Assembly: GCA_030529205.1 (NCBI GenBank)
Contig: JAUMXJ010000013.1
Coordinates: forward strand, 1-13,810
Direction of reading: 5' to 3'
Length of the DNA: 13,810 nt
Origin: Bacillota bacterium
GTDB lineage: Bacteria; Bacillota; Clostridia; Peptostreptococcales; Acidaminobacteraceae
Made by a program: the position numbers and the translations under genes. The stretch's first letter is position 1. Every line of letters starts with the position of its first letter. Below the pieces are notes generated by a model. That model was not told where the DNA came from, searched no databases, and saw nothing but the letters and a program-made list of their open reading frames with translations. Shown here in pieces: positions 7,438 to 13,810 of this stretch.

Positions 7438-7569
7438 ATGGGGGTTCTCAAGGAATACCCCGGAAATCACGTCGGCACTATGCTGTACATGGAATTGGAG
7501 TGTTTTCCCGACATGTGGGATACGTGGAATCCCTGCCGGATTTATGTTAAGTACATAGGAACTCGGTAA
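7438..7569 (+). CDS. Tiny ORF, 43 residues, hypothetical or gene remnant
   Basis: Starts MGVLKEYPGNHVGTML and ends VKYIGTR. GGAGAG at 7423-7428 stands nine bases before the ATG. It is rich in aromatic residues and Met, with two Trp and two Cys, which looks more like a fragment of a larger folded protein than random sequence, but I recognise no family. The open frame extends upstream without a stop into the end of the peptidase gene, so it could be a scrap left by a deletion. It lies in the 358 bp spacer between the broken peptidase and the dipeptidase. Confidence 0.25.
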   Translation: MGVLKEYPGNHVGTMLYMELECFPDMWDTWNPCRIYVKYIGTR

Positions 7570-7680
7570 ATTCTACTGAAAAAGAAAATAGGGTAAAAGA
7601 GACAGGTGTAGCAGGACAACGCCGAGATACCCAACTATTTGAGTATATAAAGAAGACTGAAACTTTAGAAAAGAAAAGCC

Positions 7681-7709
7681 GCACTATTGAGAATAATTCT
7701 CAATAGTGC
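7681..7709. promoter_or_regulatory. Perfect 29 bp palindrome, Fur-family operator candidate
   Basis: Two 14-base arms, GCACTATTGAGAAT and ATTCTCAATAGTGC, flank one central A with no mismatch. The core TGAGAATAATTCTCA has the 7-1-7 layout of Fur-family boxes and differs from the Bacillus-type Fur box TGATAATNATTATCA only at one symmetrical pair. It lies 46 bp upstream of the dipeptidase ATG and covers that gene's probable -35, the position expected for a repressor. There is no T-run after it, so it is not a terminator. Confidence 0.65.
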
Positions 7710-7715
7710 TACACT
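7688..7715 (+). promoter_or_regulatory. Probable promoter of the C69 dipeptidase gene
   Basis: TTGAGA (7688-7693, five of six consensus) and TACACT (7710-7715, four of six) are 16 bases apart. TG at 7707-7708 gives an extended -10 (TGCTACACT). The -35 falls inside the 29 bp palindrome, so occupancy of the palindrome would block RNA polymerase. The leader before the ribosome binding site GGAGG (7746-7750) would be only about 20-25 bases. Confidence 0.55.
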
Positions 7716-7754
7716 GTTTACAAATTCATATCTTACAAACAAAATGGAGGATTT

Positions 7755-9263
7755 ATGGCTTGTACAACAATTCTGGTAGGAAAAAAAGCGAGTTACGACG
7801 GTTCGACATTGGTCGCGCGCAACGAGGATTCCGGCTCCGGAAGCTTTTCGCCGAAGAAGTTTATCGTGGTGCATCCGAAAGAGCAGCCGCGACTTTATAA
7901 ATCCGTATTGTCTCATGTGGAAATCAAACTTCCGGACAATCCGCTCCGCTATACCGCCATGCCCAATGCGGTTGCGGACGAGGGCATTTGGGCAGCTTGC
8001 GGTGTGAACGAGCTGAACGTTTCCATGACCGCGACCGAGACCCTCACCTCCAATGAGAGAGTGCTCGGTGCAGACCCGCTTGTGCGCTATGCCAAGGCAC
8101 AGGGAAAGAAGGGAAGTAAGTCGTATCAGCCGGAAAAAATCGGCGGAATCGGTGAGGAAGACATGGTCACCGTCGTGCTTCCGTACATCAAAAGTGCGCG
8201 GGAAGGCGTGCTCCGACTCGGGAAGCTGCTTGAAGAATACGGCACCTACGAGATGAACGGCATCGCATTCCAGGACGAGGACGAAATCTGGTGGCTTGAG
8301 ACCATCGGCGGTCATCATTGGATTGCCAAGCGCGTACCGGATGACGCCTATGTCATTATGCCGAATCAGTTCGGAATCGACTATTTTGACCTGGACGATG
8401 CGTACGACAAACAGAAGAATCACCTGTGCTCCAAGGATTTGAAGAAGTTTATCGAGGACCATCATCTCGATCTCTCTATGCAGAAGGATCCGAAACGCTT
8501 CCATGCGCGCCTTGCGTTCGGCAGTCATTCCGACTCCGACCACACTTACAATACTCCGCGTGCCTGGGTGCTTCAGAGATACTTCAATCCGACAACGGTG
8601 AAATGGGACGGAGAAGATGCGGAGTTCAAACCTTCTTCGGACAATATCCCGTGGATGCGCATTCCGGAGAGCAAGATCACCGTCGAGGACATCAAGAGAG
8701 CGCTTTCGGATCATTTCCAGGGCACGCCGTACGATGTGTACGCAAAACACGGCAACTCCGCGATGAAGGGCGCATACCGTCCGATCGGAATCAACCGCAA
8801 CAATTTCCTCGGACTGGTTCAGATTCGACCGAATCAGCCGAAAGAACTGAAGGCAATCGAATGGTTGGCTCTCGGATCCAATGTGTTCAATGCCATCGTT
8901 CCGTTCTATGTCCATATCGATAAGACACCTGCGTATCTGGCCAATACTTCGGATCAGGTGACAACGGAGGATTTCTACTGGACGAACCGTCTCATCGGCG
9001 TCATGGCGGACGCTCATTTCCCGTTCATTTCGAATCTGATTGAACGCTATCAGCTCAAAGTGCAGTCACAAAGCCATATGCTGCTGAAGAAATATGATGC
9101 CGCATTCCTGGCGTTCAAGGGAAAGAACAAGACGGCATTCTGCGAGGAAGCCAATCAGGAAATCACCGAAATGCTGAAGAGCGAGACCGACAGACTGCTC
9201 AGTGCGGTTCTTCACGAGAGCAGCAACCATATGAAAAACGGCTTCTCCAGATCGGACGCTTAG
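7755..9263 (+). CDS. pepD: C69-family dipeptidase (PepD-like)
   Basis: A 502-residue peptidase of family C69 that would hydrolyse dipeptides in the cytoplasm and help use peptides as food. The start MACTTILVGKKASYDGSTLVARNEDSG is the family's hallmark: Cys3 is the expected N-terminal nucleophile of this Ntn-hydrolase fold, exposed after removal of the first residues. The segment DSGSGSFSPKKF and the later GIWAACGVNELNVSMTATETL are also typical. There is no signal peptide. The length is slightly above the usual 470 or so for lactic-acid-bacterial PepD. GGAGG stands four bases before the ATG. It is a single-gene unit with its own promoter overlapped by a Fur-like palindrome, and a terminator-like stem follows. 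The enzyme family is certain; the exact substrate range and gene symbol are by analogy. Confidence 0.93.
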   Translation: MACTTILVGKKASYDGSTLVARNEDSGSGSFSPKKFIVVHPKEQPRLYKSVLSHVEIKLPDNPLRYTAMPNAVADEGIWAACGVNELNVSMTATETLTSNERVLGADPLVRYAKAQGKKGSKSYQPEKIGGIGEEDMVTVVLPYIKSAREGVLRLGKLLEEYGTYEMNGIAFQDEDEIWWLETIGGHHWIAKRVPDDAYVIMPNQFGIDYFDLDDAYDKQKNHLCSKDLKKFIEDHHLDLSMQKDPKRFHARLAFGSHSDSDHTYNTPRAWVLQRYFNPTTVKWDGEDAEFKPSSDNIPWMRIPESKITVEDIKRALSDHFQGTPYDVYAKHGNSAMKGAYRPIGINRNNFLGLVQIRPNQPKELKAIEWLALGSNVFNAIVPFYVHIDKTPAYLANTSDQVTTEDFYWTNRLIGVMADAHFPFISNLIERYQLKVQSQSHMLLKKYDAAFLAFKGKNKTAFCEEANQEITEMLKSETDRLLSAVLHESSNHMKNGFSRSDA

Positions 9264-9318
9264 CCTCCTCGATTTCACACGAATTCGACGCTCAGGCGGA
9301 GGCGATTTCTCATATCGT

Positions 9319-9444
9319 AAGGAAGGACACCATCCCGATTTATTCGATTCAAACGATTCGTTCGATTCGTTTGATTCATTCGTCGGCCTTTTAGGCAGGA
9401 TGTAGGGAGAGTGCCTTCCTTTTTCTTTTTCTTTTTTTTTTTTT
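9319..9444 (+). terminator. Terminator-like stem and T tract after the dipeptidase, enclosing a 9 bp repeat array
   Basis: AAGGAAGG plus CAC (9319-9330, one bulged A) can pair with GTGCCTTCCTT (9411-9421). This is directly followed by a pyrimidine tract that ends in 13 T residues (9432-9444). The loop of about 80 bases can form its own hairpin: GATTCAAACGA (9346-9356) against TCGTTTGATTC (9367-9377) with one mismatch. A smaller alternative stem, AGGCA/TGCCT at 9393-9416, also abuts the T tract. A Rho-independent terminator is the simplest reading, but the loop is unusually long. Confidence 0.5.
9341..9381. repeat. 9 bp tandem repeat, consensus CGATTCGTT, about four copies
   Basis: ATTC recurs at 9347, 9356, 9365 and 9374, exactly nine bases apart, with flanking partial units at 9342 and 9378. 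The opposite strand would read as repeated Asn-Glu-Ser, but that ORF has no other sign of being a gene. The array sits in the loop of the terminator-like structure. Confidence 0.75.
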
Positions 9445-9746
9445 GATTTTGAAAGATTCTTCATGATTCTGATGTGGAAAAATAGGAGAAAACCGTTTAT
9501 ACTTGTGGTAACAGATTGTAGTGGCAGTATCAGGCAGGATTTTTAGGCGGCGTTTGATCGGTCGTATTTTATTCAACGTACTTTATTCAATGTATTTCAT
9601 TCAACGAGTTTACTTCAACGCATTTATAACACGCATTTATGAAACGAGCATGATATTGTAAGTGTCGGTTCTTGTTCAACAAATCATACAGTTGGGAATA
9701 TCAAATGATAAATACCGGAAACTTAACCGGATTCAAGGAGAAAGAG
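9445..9746. other. Gene-free spacer before the lipoprotein gene
   Basis: About 300 AT-rich bases with no credible ORF. It holds the 14 bp tandem array at 9565-9646. The last 100 bases lead to the ribosome binding site AAGGAG (9735-9740) of the lipoprotein gene. I see no convincing -35/-10 pair. Confidence 0.5.
9565..9646. repeat. 14 bp tandem repeat, consensus TATTTTATTCAACG, six degenerate copies
   Basis: Four units of exactly 14 bp start at 9565, 9579, 9593 and 9607 (the second is TACTTTATTCAATG, the third TATTTCATTCAACG). Two 13 bp units follow (9621, CATTTATAACACG; 9634, CATTTATGAAACG). Divergence increases towards the right end. It lies about 100 bp upstream of the lipoprotein gene, within its likely promoter region, and shares the ATTCAA core with the array at 6531-6600. 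Confidence 0.85.
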
Positions 9747-10614
9747 ATGAAAAAGAACATTTCATTATGGGTTTCCGTCTTCTTACATTTTGCTTGTTTT
9801 CCTTTCCGCCTGTGATTCCGCACAGGGAAAAACCGAACCGGTCGGCACTACGACAAATCTCGGTGCGACAAGTGAAACGACGACGGATAGACAGTCTGAA
9901 GATGACAAAATGAAGAAGTATCCCGTATTTGAGCATCTCGGTTTTGAGGAAGAACAAAAGATCAACCAATGGCTCAATCAGGGATCCAATTCCGATTTCG
10001 TGTACTATGATGCATCTCACGATCTGTACTATTTTACGGATACGATTCCGAGAGATGTGATGTATCTGACCAGGATTCCGACGGGCGGGATTTACACCAT
10101 GGACGGAAAGACATGGGAGGTCAAAAAAATCAGCGACGATGTGGCAAAATCTATCCGCGTATACGACGGGTGGGTATACTATATCAATGCTTCCGAGTTT
10201 TGTATGCTGTATCGAATGAAGGCGGATGGAAGCATGCGGGAAAGAGTCACGGATCGCACGGTGGGAATTTATGAATTTGTAGGAGATCAGATTTATTTTA
10301 TCGATTTTATTTTCCCCAAATACTTCATCGCAACGGGGAAGCTCAGCCATTTTTCCACCAAACATAAACAACTTTCCAGAATGAACCCGGACGGAAGCGG
10401 GTACGAGATTGTGCAGGAGGAACAGTACTGGCGTCTGCGCTATATCGACCCGTATCTGTATGCGGAAGCAAATGATTGGGGTAAGAGTCTGTCCGATATT
10501 TGGCGGTTTGACCCGTCCGACCCTTTCCGCCCCGAGCACATGGAACCGGCGGACTTGCACTTTGGGAGGAATATCCGGATGATGAGGACAAACGAAAAGG
10601 TGCAAAGGGGATGA
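9747..10614 (+). CDS. Lipoprotein with DUF5050-like repeats, 5' part, frame broken twice
   Basis: The ATG at 9747 (after AAGGAG) gives a signal-peptide start, MKKNISLWVSVFLH, but that frame stops soon after. Removing one T from TTTT at 9788-9791 joins it to the frame that continues LLVFLSACDSAQGKTEP, a perfect lipobox (LSAC) with a Cys for lipid attachment and a Ser/Thr-rich linker. The uninterrupted part of this frame can start only at a TTG (9790). Downstream are repeats of the DUF5050 kind (RVYDGWVYYIN, LYRMKADGSMRERVTD, LSRMNPDGSGYEI), which form propeller-like blades outside the membrane. The frame ends at 10614 after a doubtful tail starting near residue FGRNIRMM. A second break near 10561-10563 joins it to the next entry. 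The role is unknown; it is surface-anchored if made. Confidence 0.75.
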
Positions 10615-11234
10615 AGTTTTATCTGAGACGTTCGGACGGAGAAAGGCGCGACATCGCGGTCTTGGAAATCGTTCTGTCCAAAATCGGTCTGATTGGCGGG
10701 GAAATGTACGGAATCGGCTATGAAGGGGAAGAGAATCAGACTGTTCAAATCTATAAAATAGATGCCTTCAATCATCTTTCTCCGATTGAACACACCGAAT
10801 TTTCGAGGCGTGATACATATGTCGCGTATGCGGGAGAGCTGATGATGATTCATCATGCAAAAGGCGTGACCTTCATCCGACCGAAAGATTCTTTTGAGAA
10901 AACGGTTCTCGGTGTCAAAGCTCCGCCGAATCACGGCAATGTGGAAGCCGTCATGCGGGAAATCGAAGAATGCAAAGAGATTCTCGCCTATTTCGAAGAG
11001 CGGGGGATTTATGACGGGGAAACACTGAATTTTGAAAGTATCCCCGAACTCGGATACCGCGCGCCGTTGAAGAATTTCCTCATGTTCCTACACTTGCCGA
11101 ACCCGTATTTGTCCAATCTGTTCGAGATGTCTGCGGACGAGCTCGTGGAAGCGCAGGTGAGCATCGAGGAAATACAAGGACTGAAGCGGCGCTTTCTGTA
11201 CTTGAAGGAGCTGGCGGAAAATGCCTCACTGTAG
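10611..11234 (+). CDS. 3' part of the same DUF5050-like lipoprotein gene
   Basis: The frame reads sensibly upstream of its ATG (WEEYPDDEDKRKGAKG, from about 10563), so the ATG at 10611 is probably internal and there is no good ribosome binding site. One extra T in CACTTTGG near 10561 would give HFWEEYPDDED and fuse it to the preceding part, for a protein of about 495 residues. The first half continues the blade pattern (MKFYLRRSDGERRDIAV, then GEMYGIGYEGEENQTVQIYKID). The last 100 residues (VEAVMREIEECKEILAYFEERG to ELAENASL) are helical and charged, and I do not recognise them. If the break is real, this is a dead fragment; if it is a sequencing error or a switch at a T run, it is the C-terminal half of one lipoprotein. 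Confidence 0.7.
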   Translation: MKFYLRRSDGERRDIAVLEIVLSKIGLIGGEMYGIGYEGEENQTVQIYKIDAFNHLSPIEHTEFSRRDTYVAYAGELMMIHHAKGVTFIRPKDSFEKTVLGVKAPPNHGNVEAVMREIEECKEILAYFEERGIYDGETLNFESIPELGYRAPLKNFLMFLHLPNPYLSNLFEMSADELVEAQVSIEEIQGLKRRFLYLKELAENASL

Positions 11235-11268
11235 ATTTTATTTTTGTTTTCAAAAATGCGTTTGTGTG

Positions 11269-11315
11269 ATACTATATCTTGCGTAGTGAAAATCAGAGAT
11301 TACCATATATTGTAT
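11269..11315 (+). promoter_or_regulatory. Pair of NrdR-like boxes upstream of the ribonucleotide reductase gene
   Basis: Box 1 is ATACTATATCTTGCGT (11269-11284) and box 2 is TTACCATATATTGTAT (11300-11315). Against the NrdR-type palindrome ACACTATATATTGTGT they match at 13 and 12 of 16 positions. They start 31 bp apart, three helical turns, the usual spacing of paired NrdR boxes. TTGCGT (11279-11284) and TACCAT (11301-11306), 16 bases apart, could be the promoter they cover. NrdR represses ribonucleotide reductase genes when dATP/ATP is high. Confidence 0.7.
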
Positions 11316-11346
11316 TTTGTGAAGAATAAACGGATTGGAGAAGGGG

Positions 11347-13810
11347 ATGGAAGAAGTCAGGAAAATACGGAAGCGTGACGGGAGTTTGGCAGATTTTGAG
11401 GCGGGCAAGATTACGTTGGCGATGAAGAAGGCGTTTTTCTCTGTGGGAGAAGCTGTTTCGGATGAAACGTTGAACGGGCTTACCGAAGCGGTGCTCGCGT
11501 TGATTATAGAAAGGTTCGGAAGTCAGAGCGTGCCGAGTGTGGAAGAGATTCAGGATCTCGTGGAATTTACCCTAATCGACCGTAAGTATTATTCCACGGT
11601 GAAGGCGTTTATCCTGTATCGCTCGGAGCACAATTCCAAGCGCAAGAAATTGGAGACGTTTAAGTCCTATATCAAGGACCAGGCGACGCTTTCTCTTCTC
11701 AAGACGATACCGAAGGAATTTACGGCGGACGAATACGATCTCAAGCATCTGTTTGCAAAGCTGGAGAGCTTTGTGAAGCGCGATATGAAGGAAGAAGAGT
11801 ACCTCAGAGCATTGATTCGCGCGAGTGCCGAATTGACGTCGAAAGAGGCGCCGAACTGGGAGTTTATCTCCGCGCGCTTCTTGCGTCTCAGTCTCAAACA
11901 GGCAATCGACAGGGAAAATATCCGTCATGAAACCTACCGCCTTGCGGATAAGATGAAAAACTGGGAGCGCATGGGACTGTTCGGAGAGTACATGCTCGCG
12001 GCGTACAGTCGCGAGGAAATTGAGGAATTGGAGCAATACATCGTCGAGGAGCGCGATCATCTCTTCACATACTCGGCGCTGGATCTGCTCATCAAGCGCT
12101 ACCTGATTCGCGACACCGTCGGAAATGTTCTGGAGACGCCGCAGGAGATGTTTATGGGAATCGCCATGCATCTCGCGATTCCGGAGAAGGAACATCGTGT
12201 GAAATGGGCGAAGAAAATCTACGATATTCTGAGCAGGCTTCAGGTGACCATGGCGACGCCTACGATTTCGAACGCGCGTAAGCCGTTCCATCAGCTTTCT
12301 TCGTGTTTTATCGACACCGTACCGGATTCGCTGGACGGCATCTATCGTTCCCTCGACAATTTCGCACAGGTGAGCAAGCATGGCGGCGGAATGGGAATGT
12401 ACTACGGGAAAATTCGCGCGAACGGATCGGATATCCGCGGGTTCAAGGGCGTTGCGGGCGGTGTGATTCGCTGGATCAGGCTGGCAAACGACACCGCGGT
12501 GGCTGTGGATCAGCTGGGCGTCCGTCAGGGCAGCGTGGCCGTCTACCTCGATGTCTGGCATAAGGATATGCCGGAATTCCTGCAACTGCGTACCAACAAC
12601 GGAGACGATCGTATGAAGGCGCATGACGTCTTCCCGGGCATCTGTTATCCGGATCTTTTCTGGAAGCTCGCCAAGGAGAATATGGAAGCGACCTGGTACA
12701 TGATGTGTCCGCATGAAATCTATACGGAGATGGGATTCCGTCTGGAGGATTACTATGGCGAGGAATGGGAGGAAAAGTATTGGGCATGCGTGAAAAATCC
12801 GAAACTCGTCAAGCGCACGATGCCGGTGAAGGAGATGGTGCGTCTGATTATTCGCAGTGCGATTGAAACCGGAACGCCGTTCGCGTTCAACCGCGATACC
12901 GTCAATCGCGCCAATCCGAATAAGCACAGGGGAATGATTTATTCTTCGAATCTCTGTACGGAGATTATGCAGAATATGCAGGCGATTCAGACCGCCGACA
13001 CGGAGGTGTTCGTTCAGGACGGAAAGGAAATCGTTCAGACGCAGACGGTTGCCGGAGATTTCGTCGTGTGCAATCTTGCGTCGCTCGTGCTCGGGAACAT
13101 CGATCTGGACTCCGATGAGGAGATGGAGGATGTGATCGCCACCGTGGTCAGAGCGCTCGACAATGTCATCGAGCTCAACTACTACCCGATTCCGTATGCG
13201 GAAATCACCAATCGCAAGTATCGCGCCATCGGTCTCGGAACCAGCGGCTATCACCATGCGTTGGTACAGAGGGGGATGAGCTTCAGCGAAGAGGAGCATC
13301 TCGCTTTTATGGACAAGGTGTACGAGAAGATCAATTATTATACGATCAAGGCGAGTTCGGATATCGCGGCGGAAAAAGGCAGCTATGCGTATTTTGCAGG
13401 CAGTGAATGGCAGGACGGCAAGTATTTCGAAAGACGCGGGTACAATTCGGAGCAGTGGCTTGCCCTGAGAGCACAGGTTGCCGAGTGGGGTTTGCGCAAC
13501 GGCTATCTGTTGGCGGTTGCGCCGACAGGGTCTACGTCTATCATTGCGGGTACGACGGCAGGAATCGACCCGGTCATGAGCCGTTACTTCCTCGAAGAAA
13601 AGAAGGGCATGATTATTCCGAGGGTGGCACCGAGTCTGACGCCGAAGACGTTCTGGCTCTACGAAAACGCGCATGATATCGATCAGAATTGGACGGTGCG
13701 TGCGGCGGGAATCCGTCAGCGTCATATCGACCAGGGGCAGTCGCTGAACCTCTACATTACGAACGAGTTCACAATGAAGCGCATTTTGAATCTGTATATT
13801 CGTGCGTGGG
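11347..13810 (+). CDS. nrdA: Class I ribonucleoside-diphosphate reductase, large (alpha) subunit, C-terminus cut by window edge
   Basis: This enzyme reduces ribonucleotides to deoxyribonucleotides for DNA synthesis. The 821 residues visible open with an ATP-cone (VRKIRKRDGSLADFEAGKI), the allosteric site that senses ATP and dATP. The active site is complete so far: Cys320 in LSSCFID and Cys575 in VVCNLASL are the redox pair, and SSNLCTEI gives Asn535, Cys537 (thiyl radical) and Glu539. FAQVSKHGGGMGMYYGKIR and APTGSTSIIAGTTAGIDP are further class I alpha motifs. The C-terminal tyrosines and cysteine tail lie beyond the window. Compared with E. coli NrdA there are about 95 extra residues before the first active-site Cys and about 15 between Cys537 and Cys575. 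GGAG and a purine run precede the ATG. The small subunit (nrdB) would be expected downstream. Confidence 0.95.
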   Translation, partial: MEEVRKIRKRDGSLADFEAGKITLAMKKAFFSVGEAVSDETLNGLTEAVLALIIERFGSQSVPSVEEIQDLVEFTLIDRKYYSTVKAFILYRSEHNSKRKKLETFKSYIKDQATLSLLKTIPKEFTADEYDLKHLFAKLESFVKRDMKEEEYLRALIRASAELTSKEAPNWEFISARFLRLSLKQAIDRENIRHETYRLADKMKNWERMGLFGEYMLAAYSREEIEELEQYIVEERDHLFTYSALDLLIKRYLIRDTVGNVLETPQEMFMGIAMHLAIPEKEHRVKWAKKIYDILSRLQVTMATPTISNARKPFHQLSSCFIDTVPDSLDGIYRSLDNFAQVSKHGGGMGMYYGKIRANGSDIRGFKGVAGGVIRWIRLANDTAVAVDQLGVRQGSVAVYLDVWHKDMPEFLQLRTNNGDDRMKAHDVFPGICYPDLFWKLAKENMEATWYMMCPHEIYTEMGFRLEDYYGEEWEEKYWACVKNPKLVKRTMPVKEMVRLIIRSAIETGTPFAFNRDTVNRANPNKHRGMIYSSNLCTEIMQNMQAIQTADTEVFVQDGKEIVQTQTVAGDFVVCNLASLVLGNIDLDSDEEMEDVIATVVRALDNVIELNYYPIPYAEITNRKYRAIGLGTSGYHHALVQRGMSFSEEEHLAFMDKVYEKINYYTIKASSDIAAEKGSYAYFAGSEWQDGKYFERRGYNSEQWLALRAQVAEWGLRNGYLLAVAPTGSTSIIAGTTAGIDPVMSRYFLEEKKGMIIPRVAPSLTPKTFWLYENAHDIDQNWTVRAAGIRQRHIDQGQSLNLYITNEFTMKRILNLYIRAW

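Noticed and set aside
7665..9017. A 450-codon open frame on the minus strand
   Set aside because: Antisense to the clear C69 dipeptidase gene; no ribosome binding site and no recognisable domain.
9263..9303. GCCTCC/GGAGGC stem right after the dipeptidase stop
   Set aside because: Only six pairs across a 29-base loop and no T-run follows; weaker than the structure at 9319-9444.
9066..9464. Minus-strand ORF with repeated Asn-Glu-Ser
   Set aside because: Half of it is antisense to the dipeptidase, the rest is the 9 bp repeat and the poly-A strand of the T tract (Lys-rich start). No start signal.
6531..9646. ATTC arrays as a CRISPR
   Set aside because: The periods of 9-15 bp leave no spacers of CRISPR length, units are degenerate, and no cas gene is present.
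11572..13725. A 717-codon open frame on the minus strand
   Set aside because: It lies wholly antisense to nrdA, whose active-site motifs are intact. The predicted protein is rich in His, Arg and Leu without domains, as expected for a codon-bias shadow.

Overview
The window is about 13.8 kb of bacterial DNA with roughly balanced base composition. Genes are dense, have strong GGAGG-type ribosome binding sites, and often overlap by the four bases ATGA. The gene content (an MptD-type ECF transporter, a C69 dipeptidase, a DUF5050-like lipoprotein and a ribonucleotide reductase with NrdR-type boxes) points to a Bacillota (Firmicutes) member, probably host-associated and fermentative. I cannot name the genus.

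Left third (1-5458): a minus-strand operon of five genes, read right to left. Two ABC half-transporters, each a membrane domain fused to an ATPase, overlap by ATGA (5282-3333 and 3336-1633). They are followed after 89 bp by an ECF-type module: the S component (1543-932), the T component (935-207) and the start of an ATPase (210 to the window edge). The last three are also joined by ATGA overlaps. Facing this operon is an AraC-type regulator (5459-6466). The shared 176 bp region carries a promoter for the ABC genes and repeated GATTC elements that look like the regulator's operator. An AraC regulator, two fused exporter-fold ABC proteins and an ECF importer together resemble siderophore or heme loci such as YbtA/YbtP/YbtQ. 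Import of an iron-chelate or porphyrin is my working hypothesis, not something the sequence proves.

Middle (6467-9263): a small zinc-metallopeptidase-like gene (HELSH motif) broken by a one-base frameshift, a spacer with a tiny ORF, and an intact C69 dipeptidase. The dipeptidase promoter is overlapped by a perfect 29 bp palindrome that closely matches a Fur-family operator, which suggests metal-responsive control of a peptidase.

Right (9264-11234): a 480 bp gene-poor spacer with a terminator-like stem, a long T tract and two short-period ATTC-rich tandem arrays. Next comes a lipoprotein gene with DUF5050-like repeats whose frame changes twice, each time at a short T run. A third ATTC array lies upstream of the broken peptidase, so these arrays recur before both broken genes.

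Right edge (11235-13810): a pair of NrdR-like boxes, 31 bp apart start to start, precedes a class I ribonucleotide reductase large subunit gene (nrdA) that runs off the window.
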